Virus record (IMG/VR): IMGVR_UViG_3300020470_001073
Span: 1-22,574 of that record
Direction: 5' to 3' (one strand)
From: a virus
DNA length: 22,574 nt
Within the stretch, counting starts at the first letter, position 1, and each line of letters opens with the position of its first letter. Shown piece after piece: positions 1 through 8,468 of this stretch. Below the pieces are notes generated by a model. The model was not told the DNA's origin, ran no database searches, and saw only the letters and a program-made list of their open reading frames with translations. Position numbers and translations under genes: made by a program.

Positions 1-3000
1 GCACCATCAACGAATGCACCATTACCACCTAAGAAGGAGATAACAGAAGAGTTCTGTGTATATGGAGATGCTTCAATGATTGGATAATCATCATAGTCAC
101 CACGAATAGCAGATCTCTGATTGTTAGAGTCATAGATGTAACTATCAGGATATGATATTATCGTTGATGTATCATATAATGTTCCAGTTGTCTTAGTTGT
201 TGTTCCAGGAGTAATTGTTCCATCCAAAATGTCCTCAAAGAGTTCCATTTCAGTTGTAACTGTACTAGCAACAGTAGAACATAGTGGAGTACCACCTGTG
301 AATAGGGTAATATTCCAATCTTCAAACTTAGGTATAGGTGAAGATGTAGATATCTGATCATATACAACATAACATCCATTAGTTGCACCACTAACAAATG
401 CATGTGTTGATCCACTAGCAGATCCAGCAGCACCTACATTAACTGTGACTGTTGTGTTACCACCAGCAGATGATACATTAGTAATTGGAAGTGATCTACC
501 GTATGCTTTCTTATCAGCAGGAACCCTTCTTGGATAAGTATGCTGAGTAGCATTGCTATCCTGATCACAAGTAAATGTTAAAGCATCTTCTTTAAATGCT
601 AATCTATGATTCGTTGTTACTGCCTTAGCAGGATCTGGGAATGTTACTGTCAATACACCAGTGTTAGCAGTGTATGATGCACCATTTGGTGTAACAGCAG
701 CAGGTAGTGTAGAAGCAACACCAACATTAACGGTAACTGTTGTGCCAGTTACAGCAGTAATAGCAAGGTTTGCTCCAGAGAAAGGATCATTTGGTCGAGG
801 GTATGATTCCTGAGAAACATGACCATCTTGTTCACAAGTAAATGTAACAGCACCATTAGCAATTTGAAGAGTGTTACTTGTGGTTAAACTATGAGATCCA
901 ATTTCTAATACTAAATTACCATTTGCAGGATCATAAGTTGTTCCAGTTGCCGCTGTCTTAGTACCACCAGCATTAGGAGTAATACCACCAGAAGTACCAC
1001 TAACAAATGTATGTGTTCCAGAAGAACCACTCCAGTTAGATAATGCTTTAATTACATAGTACTTAACTCTCTGATATGCATATATTGTCTGGGCAAGCAT
1101 TCCTGCCTCAATACCAGATAGTTCAGTTCCTGTGAAATATAATTCTGCCTTCTCAACAATACCAGTGTTACCACCAAGTACAAGGTCACGAATCAATCCA
1201 CCAAGAACTAAGTTAATATCTCTACGACACTTCCTTTGATTAAGATCTGAAAGATTTGCGTTAGGATAATTTGCTTCTGTATCTTTTAATGCCTGATCAG
1301 CAATTAGATCTCTATTTCTGCCTATTAAATATGCAGCATCAAGATATACATTAGAAGCATTATTTGATATAACATCTACAAATAGATATGCAAGAGTATC
1401 AATAGCAGCTCTTACATCATCACAAGCAGGAGATCCTGCTGTAGCACCAAAGTTAACAATATATTGGTCTGTATATTGTGTTAAACTTGTATGTTCTGCA
1501 ACATATAATGGATCAGAGGTAGTTCTATTACCAGTTCTCCAGTTACACATAGCATAGATCGCTAATTCTCTAGCGTACTCTATACCACGAACAGTTTGAA
1601 TAATCTCATTTTCAATATAATCTATCTTAGCACCAACAATATACTTCTTGGCAGCTTCAATAGTATTATGGTTTGAACCAAATTCAAGGTCTCTTTGAAC
1701 AGCATTCAAGAAGTGTCTAATATCCTGTCTGCAATTCTCATCTCCATTTGGTTGTATATTACTACCACTTGTAGGAGGACTGAATGATGGATATAACTTC
1801 TGTCCAGAAGTACAAGAAACTAAGATATTTGCTAACTTAACAGTACTATCTTCTGCAATATTTGGTATAGGAGCAGAGACTGTGACAGTTGCATAACCAG
1901 TGTTTATATTATCATAAACAAAGTTACTGACATTATAACTAGTACCACCAAACTCTACAGTACCACCACTTACATATGTGTGTGTTTCTGGTGTTTGTCC
2001 TAGGTATATCTTAAATGATGTACCACCAGTTCCTAATGCATTTGCTGCTGACCTTACAAATGTATGTGCAGTCTGTGGACGGAATCTAACAGCATTTGTG
2101 TCAGCAGAAACAAATGTATGTAATGACTGTGGTGTTATCTTAACTGAATTGGCAGCACCACTAACCCATGTATGAGCATAGTCACCACCAGTTCTTACAA
2201 CTCCTCTAGTAACACTATTGGCAGCAGCAGATACGAAAGTATGAGCAGTTGTGTTAGTAGAAGGTGTAGTATCTAAGACCTGAACATCAAATGTATTGGT
2301 CTGAACATTAGAAATCTTAAGGAACTTACCAGATACAGGGTCAGTAGGTCTAGGATAACTATGGTTTGAACCATTACCATCTTCAGCACATGTAAATGTT
2401 AGAGCACTATCAGCAATCCTTACATGTTCACCATTAACTAATCCATGATTAGCAATAGTTAATGTCATTACACCTGTTGTTGGATTGTATGCTGCATCCG
2501 TAGGTGTTAAACCAGTATTAGGAACAAATGTGTGTGTATGATTACCACCACTAACTACTGAATTAGAATTTGCTGATACAAATGTATGAGCAGTTGTATT
2601 AGAAGAGATACCAACATCAACAGTAATTGTTGTGTTAGTTACCGCAGTAATATTAACTGCTGTGTTATATGCTTTATCTCTCTTCTGTTTAATACCATCA
2701 GCAGCAGCACTTACAAATGTATGTGCATAATCACCACCAGTTTGTACAGCATTAGCAGCAGCAGAAACAAATGTATGAGCAGTGGTATTGGTTGAAGGAA
2801 TAGTTGTTAAGACCTGAACACTGATTGTTGTTGCCGTTACAGCAGTAATTGGGCAAGCAGTGTCAAAGAATGGGTCAGTAGATCTTGGATATGTGTGCTG
2901 AGTATTGTTACCATCTTCAGCACAAGTGAAGGTTAAGGAGTTTGCAGCAAACTTAACACTATCACCAACAATATGGTTATGAGAACCAATTGTCATCTCC

Positions 3001-6000
3001 ATAATACCTGTAGTAGGATTATAGTCAATGGCAGTTGGTTGATAATTTACTATAGGTGAAGCACCAACATTTATATCAAAAGTATCTGTACTTACATTAG
3101 AAACAAGGACATACTGACCGCTAATTGGATCAGTTGCACGAGGATATGTCTTCTGAGAAGTATTTCCATCCATTGTACAAGTGAATGTCAATGAATTATC
3201 TTCTATCTTAACCCAGTCACCATTTCTCATTCCATGAGCAACAGCAGTAAGAGTTAATATTCCAGTAGTAGCATTGTATGTTGCATTACTTGCTGTATGA
3301 GAATCAATTTGTGGACGAGGATAACTATGGTTAGTCTGATCACTATCCTGAGCACAAGTAAATGTAACAGCACCGTCAGTAAGTTTAACGCTTGTATTTG
3401 CTCTTAGGTTATGCTCACCAATTGTTAATTCTAGAAGACCTGTAGCAGGTGTATAAGAGGCGTTAGTTGGTGTGTAAGTTACTTCAGGTGATATACCAAC
3501 ATTAACAGTAACGATTCCATCCTGTCTCTCTAATCCACCTGTAGTAGCGGATATAAATGTATGAGCAGAAGTATCTTGAGATACACCAACATTAACTTCA
3601 AATGTATCTGTGGTTACTTGAGAAATCTCTATCCAATCTCCACCAACAGGGTCTCCTGTTCTTGGATAAGTATGTGTTGAGATATTGTTATCCTTAGCAC
3701 AACTGAATGTAAGAGAATTAGTTGCTATCTTAACACGATCTCCATTAGAGAATCCATGACCAGCAACAGTTAATACCATTACACCTGTAGCAGGTGTGTA
3801 TACAGCAGCAGTTACTGTGTGTGCTGTAAATCCTATTGAATCTACATTAAGTGCCTGTTGGAATGCTCTATCTCTCTTTTGTGATACTCCATTAGCAGTT
3901 GCTGATTGGAATACATGAGTTGATGTGTTAGTAGAAGGAGCACTATCTAAAACTTGTACTGTTACAGTATCATCAGTTACATTGGATACTGGTATCCACT
4001 CACCGCTAATTGGGTCTGTTGCACGAGGATATGTGTGATCTGATCCTTGAGCATCTTGATCACATCTAAATGTTAATGAATTATCAGCAATCTTGATGAA
4101 ATCTCCATTAGACATTCCATGCTTAACTATCGTTAAGGTTAATGTACCTGTCTGAGGATTATATGCTGCGTTAGTTGCTGTATGAAGATCTATATCTGAT
4201 CTTGGATATAACTTCTCAACTTGATTTCCATCCATCAAGCAAGTAAACTTGACTGATTCTTCTTCTAAAACAATAGAATCACCAATGTTGATGTTATGAG
4301 CACCAAGGTTTAATGCAAGAGCACCTGTAGTAGGTGTATATGTTGCGGAAGTTGGAGCGTATGCTACATGTGGTGTAGTTCCAACATTAACTGTTAGAGT
4401 GCCGTCCTGTCTTGCTATACCATTAGCAGTTGCAGAAACGAAAGAGTGTACAGAAGTATCCTGAGAAATACCTACATTAACATCAAATGTATTAGTTTGA
4501 ACATTAGATACTTGTAACCATCTTCCACTTACAGGGTCATATCCAGCACGAGGGTAAGCATGGTTTGATCCATTACTATCAAGAGCACACTGGAATGTTA
4601 AAGATCCATCAGCAATCTTGATGTAATCACCATTAGCGTAGCCATGGTTTGCTACTGTAATGGTCATAAGACCTGTAGATGGATTATATGCTGCGTTAGT
4701 TGCTGTCTTATTTGCAGAACCAACAGCAATAACTGGTATGGATTGTCCTGAAACAGGGTCAGATCCCTGACGAGGATAACTATGAGTGGTAGCATTACCA
4801 TCCATAGCACAGGTGAATGTTAATGCACTATTATCAATAGTAATATCATCACCAACACGAATTCCGTGCTGACCAATAGTTAATACAAGGTTTCCAGTTA
4901 AAGGATCAAATGTTCCGTTTGTTGGTGTAAATGTTTTGTCTGCACCAGCAACACCTACATTAACTGTTACACTTGATGCTGTAGTACCTGTGATAGGAAG
5001 AGATCTTCCAGATGCTTTATCAGATGCACGAGGATATTTCTTAGTTACCTGATTATTATCCATTGCACACTTGAAGTGCAATGATTCATCTTCAATAATA
5101 ATACTTTCACCAGTAGTTAAAGTATGACTACTGATAGTTAAGGTTAAATCTCCAGTGGCAGGATTATAAGTTCCACCAGAAGGAGTGTAATTAATATCAG
5201 ATGGTGATAAACCAACATTTACTGTAAAGGTGTTTGCATCTGCTGCTAAGACTGGTAATGCTTTAGTACTAGCAGGGTCAGTTGAACGAGGATATGAATG
5301 CTCAGTAGCATTACTATCCATAGCACAAGTGAATGTCAGACTATCATCTGTAATTCTTACACCAGTTCCAGTAGTTAATCCATGACTGTTAAGAGTGAAT
5401 ACTACATCACCTGTAGCAGGGTCATAAGTTGCACCTGTTGGTGTGTATTGAGAAGCGGCTGTACCACCAATATCAAATACAGAGAAATGATCTTTAGCAA
5501 ACTGACTGTTTAATTTTCCAACTGCTTCATCAGCAATGTAGTCTACATTGTTACGAATTAATAGACAAGCATCTTGATACCTTCTATTAACAGGAGTTGA
5601 TAATGGGAAACTGTTTGGAGAGTTTAGTAGGGATAAGGTAACTCTCTTAGAGAATGATTTAACTGTTGCAAATTGACCAGGATCAAGATTAGCATCAACA
5701 ATCGCTGGCATCTTTTTAGGAATTACAAATCGTCTAGCACGACCATCTGCATCCTCTATAACCTTATAAATTCTTTGCTTACCATTTAATTCTGATAAGT
5801 CTGGACCTGAAGTAGGAAGACCTTCCAACAGGATTTCTTGACCTTCTTTAAACTCGTGTGTGTTAGTTCTACCAACAAGAGCACTTGTGTAGAATACAAT
5901 ACCACCTATATCTTCTGCATTTCCAAATTGTGCATTCTGGAAACCACCAGTTGCTATAGAAGCATCACCTTGTAATGAGAAATCAATCCTTGTAATAGGA

Positions 6001-7907
6001 AGAGAAGCAGTATAATCTTCATTAAATTCTACAACTTCACCTTCTGCCCTGATTGACTTAATTGCAGTGGTGTCAATTGTATATACTGTTGGAGTTGCTG
6101 CATTTATAGTGAAGTTTCCTGCATTAGAACTAGTCCATGTAGGAGAGTTAAGAATAGGAACGAATGTTACATCCCAATATCCTGATCCAGCATTGGTATT
6201 ATCAATACTTACTACTTGATAGAAACCTTCTGTAAATTCTGCATCATTGGTATCATCAAGTTTTACATATGTACCAGCAGGAATTACAGATGAAGGATCT
6301 TGTGTAAATCTTAGTTTATTAGCACCAGCAGTCTGAGAAATAGTTAGACTGATCGCACCACCAGTGGCAGCAGAAGTGATGTATTCAAATCGCTCACCTT
6401 CAACGAAAGAACCACTTGTTAGTCGTACATCAATATTACCATTAACATATGCACTAGCACCTATAGTGGTATCAAAGTTTACACCAATTATTTTTGCTCT
6501 AGCACCAGTGTTAACACCAACAACTTCTAAGTTGGTTGCTAGATTTGATAAACCAGTGTTCTGCTGGAATGTAACCTTGAACTGATCTGGTCCAAAAACT
6601 TGTGTACCTATTGGATAACTTACACCAAAGTCACCATTTGATTCTGCATCAATGGTAATTTGCTGCTTGTCATCAAAGACCATTGCGTAATCCCAAGTCG
6701 CAACTGGGTCATTGTTAGAATCAATCTTATCCCTGAAGGTGACACCAAGAACATAGTTCTTATCACCAAACTTAAATATATGTTTACCTGGGTTAGCAGG
6801 ACGGATAATAACCAAACGCAAGTTATCACCAACGATTGATGCGTCAGGTGGAATTGATATTGGGTTGTCTTCAACATAGTCTCCACCAGAAACAATAATT
6901 GTTTCTTTTACTCCAGGAGTAGACCATGCCAACTGACATGCTTTTTTAATAGTTCTTACAGGGTTTACCGCAGATCGACCATCGTTAAGGTCAGAACCAA
7001 TCTGTGATGAAACATAAACACGACCACCAACGTCGTTAGTTGCCAGATTCAGAACATATTCAGTAGTAGCAATCTTGTCTGATCTATCACCTAATAGAGG
7101 TGTGATAGAACGAGGAAATACACCAGACTCTCCAGTTTCATTATATCCATATTCAATTGGATCAACTACGCGGAAACCAATGTGTTTAAAGTCAACTTCA
7201 CCATTTTTTACGATTCCATCCTTATGATCTGGAGCACTAGCACCTGTTTGTCCAGAATTAATTGCCTGGTACATATTAGCACCGAAGTACCTATATGCAT
7301 TCTTCTGAACAATAACACCAGCAGCCCAAGGCGTACCAGTGTTGTTAGCATAAGTCTTTAAATTTGGTCCTCTAAAATTGGCATCAGGGGTAATAAAGTT
7401 ATCAATATCAAGGTTCAGAATTCTTGCAGTATCTGAAATGATAGATGTTGATGTTCTAATAGCACCGTTGATGTCAAGTTCAAAGTCAACAGTATCCAAT
7501 TCTGCAACAGCAGTAGCACCAGTACCACCGCCACCAGATATAGTTACAGTTGGAGCAGCATTATATCCAGAACCTGGGTTATTAACAGCAATAGAAACAA
7601 CTTGCCCATTAAAAATAAACGCAGAAGCTTGTGCAGTTATACCACCAGATAATTGTGGTGGTCCAACTTCTACTGAAGGTTGAGTTGTATAACCTGAACC
7701 TCCCGAAACTATATTAATATTGTTTATTCTTTCACCAGTTCTATTAATACCAACACGAGGTAAGTTCGTGGTGACATCCAATTCAGTACGGAGAATCTCT
7801 CTTTCTAGAGCTCCTATACCTCCTCTAATAGTTAACTCATTATCACCTATAAGTTTCGGGGCTACACCCCTAATCTTCTCTTTATCAGAATTAATATGAA
7901 AACTCAT
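1..7907 (-). CDS. Giant beta-helix virion protein with 13 Cys-Asp-YPR modules, at least 2635 aa, C-terminus outside window
   Basis: I read this frame continuously from the ATG at 7907 to the left edge and met no stop, so 2635 codons are present and the end is missing. Residues about 55-130 hold GSGY-type glycine-rich repeats. Residues 290-400 (VYVSSQIGSDLNDGRSA..PVRTIKKA, then SIVGDNLRLVIIRP and KNYVLGVTFRD) are typical of a pectate-lyase-like right-handed beta-helix. From about residue 820 comes a long array of C-x2-D..YPR modules, an alpha-helical duplication (about 2040-2295), two more modules, and then what looks like a resumed beta-helix (PYTQNSSVISFLGGNGAFVDG) at the edge. It has no signal peptide. 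An adhesin or tail-spike role in the virion is inferred from the fold and the position after a fibre gene. No catalytic site could be assigned. Confidence 0.8.
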   Translation of the reverse strand, partial: MSFHINSDKEKIRGVAPKLIGDNELTIRGGIGALEREILRTELDVTTNLPRVGINRTGERINNINIVSGGSGYTTQPSVEVGPPQLSGGITAQASAFIFNGQVVSIAVNNPGSGYNAAPTVTISGGGGTGATAVAELDTVDFELDINGAIRTSTSIISDTARILNLDIDNFITPDANFRGPNLKTYANNTGTPWAAGVIVQKNAYRYFGANMYQAINSGQTGASAPDHKDGIVKNGEVDFKHIGFRVVDPIEYGYNETGESGVFPRSITPLLGDRSDKIATTEYVLNLATNDVGGRVYVSSQIGSDLNDGRSAVNPVRTIKKACQLAWSTPGVKETIIVSGGDYVEDNPISIPPDASIVGDNLRLVIIRPANPGKHIFKFGDKNYVLGVTFRDKIDSNNDPVATWDYAMVFDDKQQITIDAESNGDFGVSYPIGTQVFGPDQFKVTFQQNTGLSNLATNLEVVGVNTGARAKIIGVNFDTTIGASAYVNGNIDVRLTSGSFVEGERFEYITSAATGGAISLTISQTAGANKLRFTQDPSSVIPAGTYVKLDDTNDAEFTEGFYQVVSIDNTNAGSGYWDVTFVPILNSPTWTSSNAGNFTINAATPTVYTIDTTAIKSIRAEGEVVEFNEDYTASLPITRIDFSLQGDASIATGGFQNAQFGNAEDIGGIVFYTSALVGRTNTHEFKEGQEILLEGLPTSGPDLSELNGKQRIYKVIEDADGRARRFVIPKKMPAIVDANLDPGQFATVKSFSKRVTLSLLNSPNSFPLSTPVNRRYQDACLLIRNNVDYIADEAVGKLNSQFAKDHFSVFDIGGTAASQYTPTGATYDPATGDVVFTLNSHGLTTGTGVRITDDSLTFTCAMDSNATEHSYPRSTDPASTKALPVLAADANTFTVNVGLSPSDINYTPSGGTYNPATGDLTLTISSHTLTTGESIIIEDESLHFKCAMDNNQVTKKYPRASDKASGRSLPITGTTASSVTVNVGVAGADKTFTPTNGTFDPLTGNLVLTIGQHGIRVGDDITIDNSALTFTCAMDGNATTHSYPRQGSDPVSGQSIPVIAVGSANKTATNAAYNPSTGLMTITVANHGYANGDYIKIADGSLTFQCALDSNGSNHAYPRAGYDPVSGRWLQVSNVQTNTFDVNVGISQDTSVHSFVSATANGIARQDGTLTVNVGTTPHVAYAPTSATYTPTTGALALNLGAHNINIGDSIVLEEESVKFTCLMDGNQVEKLYPRSDIDLHTATNAAYNPQTGTLTLTIVKHGMSNGDFIKIADNSLTFRCDQDAQGSDHTYPRATDPISGEWIPVSNVTDDTVTVQVLDSAPSTNTSTHVFQSATANGVSQKRDRAFQQALNVDSIGFTAHTVTAAVYTPATGVMVLTVAGHGFSNGDRVKIATNSLTFSCAKDNNISTHTYPRTGDPVGGDWIEISQVTTDTFEVNVGVSQDTSAHTFISATTGGLERQDGIVTVNVGISPEVTYTPTNASYTPATGLLELTIGEHNLRANTSVKLTDGAVTFTCAQDSDQTNHSYPRPQIDSHTASNATYNATTGILTLTAVAHGMRNGDWVKIEDNSLTFTCTMDGNTSQKTYPRATDPISGQYVLVSNVSTDTFDINVGASPIVNYQPTAIDYNPTTGIMEMTIGSHNHIVGDSVKFAANSLTFTCAEDGNNTQHTYPRSTDPFFDTACPITAVTATTISVQVLTTIPSTNTTAHTFVSAAANAVQTGGDYAHTFVSAAADGIKQKRDKAYNTAVNITAVTNTTITVDVGISSNTTAHTFVSANSNSVVSGGNHTHTFVPNTGLTPTDAAYNPTTGVMTLTIANHGLVNGEHVRIADSALTFTCAEDGNGSNHSYPRPTDPVSGKFLKISNVQTNTFDVQVLDTTPSTNTTAHTFVSAAANSVTRGVVRTGGDYAHTWVSGAANSVKITPQSLHTFVSADTNAVRFRPQTAHTFVRSAANALGTGGTSFKIYLGQTPETHTYVSGGTVEFGGTSYNVSNFVYDNINTGYATVTVSAPIPNIAEDSTVKLANILVSCTSGQKLYPSFSPPTSGSNIQPNGDENCRQDIRHFLNAVQRDLEFGSNHNTIEAAKKYIVGAKIDYIENEIIQTVRGIEYARELAIYAMCNWRTGNRTTSDPLYVAEHTSLTQYTDQYIVNFGATAGSPACDDVRAAIDTLAYLFVDVISNNASNVYLDAAYLIGRNRDLIADQALKDTEANYPNANLSDLNQRKCRRDINLVLGGLIRDLVLGGNTGIVEKAELYFTGTELSGIEAGMLAQTIYAYQRVKYYVIKALSNWSGSSGTHTFVSGTSGGITPNAGGTKTAATGTTYDPANGNLVLEIGSHSLTTSNTLQIANGAVTFTCEQDGHVSQESYPRPNDPFSGANLAITAVTGTTVTVNVGVASTLPAAVTPNGASYTANTGVLTVTFPDPAKAVTTNHRLAFKEDALTFTCDQDSNATQHTYPRRVPADKKAYGRSLPITNVSSAGGNTTVTVNVGAAGSASGSTHAFVSGATNGCYVVYDQISTSSPIPKFEDWNITLFTGGTPLCSTVASTVTTEMELFEDILDGTITPGTTTKTTGTLYDTSTIISYPDSYIYDSNNQRSAIRGDYDDYPIIEASPYTQNSSVISFLGGNGAFVDG
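1030..1750 (-). repeat. Duplicated alpha-helical domain interrupting the module array
   Basis: Two segments of about 65 residues (1530-1750 and 1030-1250) align end to end. One begins CRQDIRHFLNAVQRDLEFG and ends MCNW; the other begins CRRDINLVLGGLIRDLVLG and ends LSNW. Both are strongly helical, unlike the surrounding beta modules. The linker contains another helix (AAYLIGRNRDLIADQAL) that resembles LLIRNNVDYIADEAV near 5510-5575, just before the module array starts. Confidence 0.75.
1965..2830 (-). repeat. Cluster of short HTFVSA repeats between array modules
   Basis: Between modules 10 and 11 and after module 11 the protein carries many copies of a short unit, HTFVSAxxNxV, often followed by a GG-rich linker such as TGGDYA. 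Examples on the minus strand are AHTFVSAAANAV, AHTFVSAAADGI, AHTFVSANSNSV, AHTWVSGAANSV, LHTFVSADTNAV and AHTFVRSAANAL. The same motif ends many of the larger modules elsewhere in the array, so this looks like local expansion of a module end. Confidence 0.75.
3036..4695 (-). repeat. Duplicated three-module super-repeat (units 3813-4695 and 3036-3812)
   Basis: Modules 4-5-6 and 7-8-9 of the array align as blocks. Matching Cys codons lie about 883, 887 and 891 nt apart. The links are also duplicated: GISQDTSVHSFVSATANG then ARQDGTLTVNVG in one unit, GVSQDTSAHTFISATTGG then ERQDGIVTVNVG in the other. Likewise YPRSDIDLHTATNAAYN matches YPRPQIDSHTASNATYN. The second unit is shorter because it lacks the tail extension after its last module. 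Confidence 0.8.
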
Positions 7908-7943
7908 GGTGTTACCCAGCTCCGCTGTCCTATATCCACTTTA

Positions 7944-7951
7944 TATTTAGC
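7944..7951 (-). promoter_or_regulatory. T4-like late promoter motif (GCTAAATA) before the giant beta-helix gene
   Basis: The minus strand reads GCTAAATA followed by TAAAG, in the 58-nt gap between the 166-aa gene and the ATG at 7907. The octamer is identical to the one at 22279-22286 and sits at nearly the same distance from the start codon (36 versus 34 nt). It is one mismatch from the T4 late core NATAAATA. A GGAG lies between it and the ATG, 12 nt before the start, a slightly long spacing. Confidence 0.55.
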
Positions 7952-7965
7952 ATCTAAATTGACTA

Positions 7966-8466
7966 CTAAGCCCAATCGATACTGATTATCTGAGTAAAGA
8001 CGACCCACTTGATTGTTTGTGTAGTTCCTGCTCTTGTAGTTGAATAACTAAATCTGTTAGTTGCTCCCTGTGGAACTATGTCCCATGTTTCACCAACAGG
8101 AATATCATCTTTAATAACAGTCTCCATACTTGATAATACAGTGGTAGTTCCTGTATTCCCACATAAAACTGCACTCTCTAACTTTGCAGAGAATACTGTT
8201 CCTGCTGGATTTACAGCAATTATATGACCAGTTATATAATTTAAAGTATTACTTCTAAGAGTTAATTGTGTTCCAACATTATCTAATGCTAAAACAGCAG
8301 TATTGATACCTCTTAAGACATAATGACTTATTGTGCTATCTGTATAATGTGAATTCTTTATTTCTAAGCTATTCAGATCTTTAAAATTCCGAAGCTCGTC
8401 TACAACCACAGTTTTCTCTACGGAAAAACCGCCAGCGGAGTCAAATTGTTCCTTTGTAGTTGCCAT
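7966..8466 (-). CDS. Conserved virion-cluster protein, 166 aa, unknown function
   Basis: The protein begins MATTKEQFDSAGGFSVEK and is mostly short beta strands with few charged clusters. It ends in a compact, well-conserved-looking tail (FSYSTTRAGTTQTIKWVVFT, then SIDWA). I recall proteins with the 'YVLRGINTAVL' and 'IKDDIPVGETW' segments next to fibre genes in T4-like cyanophages, without a proven function. It has no signal peptide, membrane helix or enzyme motif. The ATG lies 2 nt after the stop of the 1797-aa fibre gene and has only a weak AAGAAATAAAG ribosome site, so translation is probably coupled to that gene. A fibre cap, connector or decoration protein is possible. Confidence 0.75.
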   Translation of the reverse strand: MATTKEQFDSAGGFSVEKTVVVDELRNFKDLNSLEIKNSHYTDSTISHYVLRGINTAVLALDNVGTQLTLRSNTLNYITGHIIAVNPAGTVFSAKLESAVLCGNTGTTTVLSSMETVIKDDIPVGETWDIVPQGATNRFSYSTTRAGTTQTIKWVVFTQIISIDWA

Positions 8467-8468
8467 CT

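Larger units (their letters stand above)
380..5440 (-). repeat. Array of 13 C-x2-D-x5-[HKE]-x-YPR modules within the giant beta-helix gene
   Basis: Each module reads roughly: TYDPATG, a beta strand, SHGL..GD.IKI.D.SLTFTC, the signature, TDP.SG, a strand, and a TFTVNVG-like strand. By in-frame reading the Cys codons fall near 5325, 5065, 4810, 4588, 4240, 4068, 3705, 3353, 3177, 2925, 2390, 835 and 568. In all 13 copies the Cys, the Asp three residues later, and the Tyr-Pro-Arg starting 11 residues later are kept. The residue before x-YPR is His in nine copies, Lys in three and Glu in one. The modules are usually 57 to 120 residues apart. They are similar in protein but well diverged in DNA. 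Confidence 0.85.

Noticed and set aside
158-433. Minus-strand open frame of 91 codons, Leu/His/Gln-rich
   Set aside because: It is out of frame with the long reading frame at 1-7907, whose in-frame translation here (FEDWNITLF, ISYPDSYIYDSNNQ) is far more protein-like.
380-5440. Regularly spaced repeats considered as a CRISPR array or non-coding iterons
   Set aside because: The periodicity is at protein level within one open reading frame. The DNA copies are diverged and there are no identical direct repeats with unique spacers.
6620-6895. Minus-strand open frame of 91 codons
   Set aside because: It overlaps the beta-helix segment of the giant gene in another frame. The in-frame reading gives the conserved VGDNLRLVIIRP and KNYVLGVTFRD motifs.
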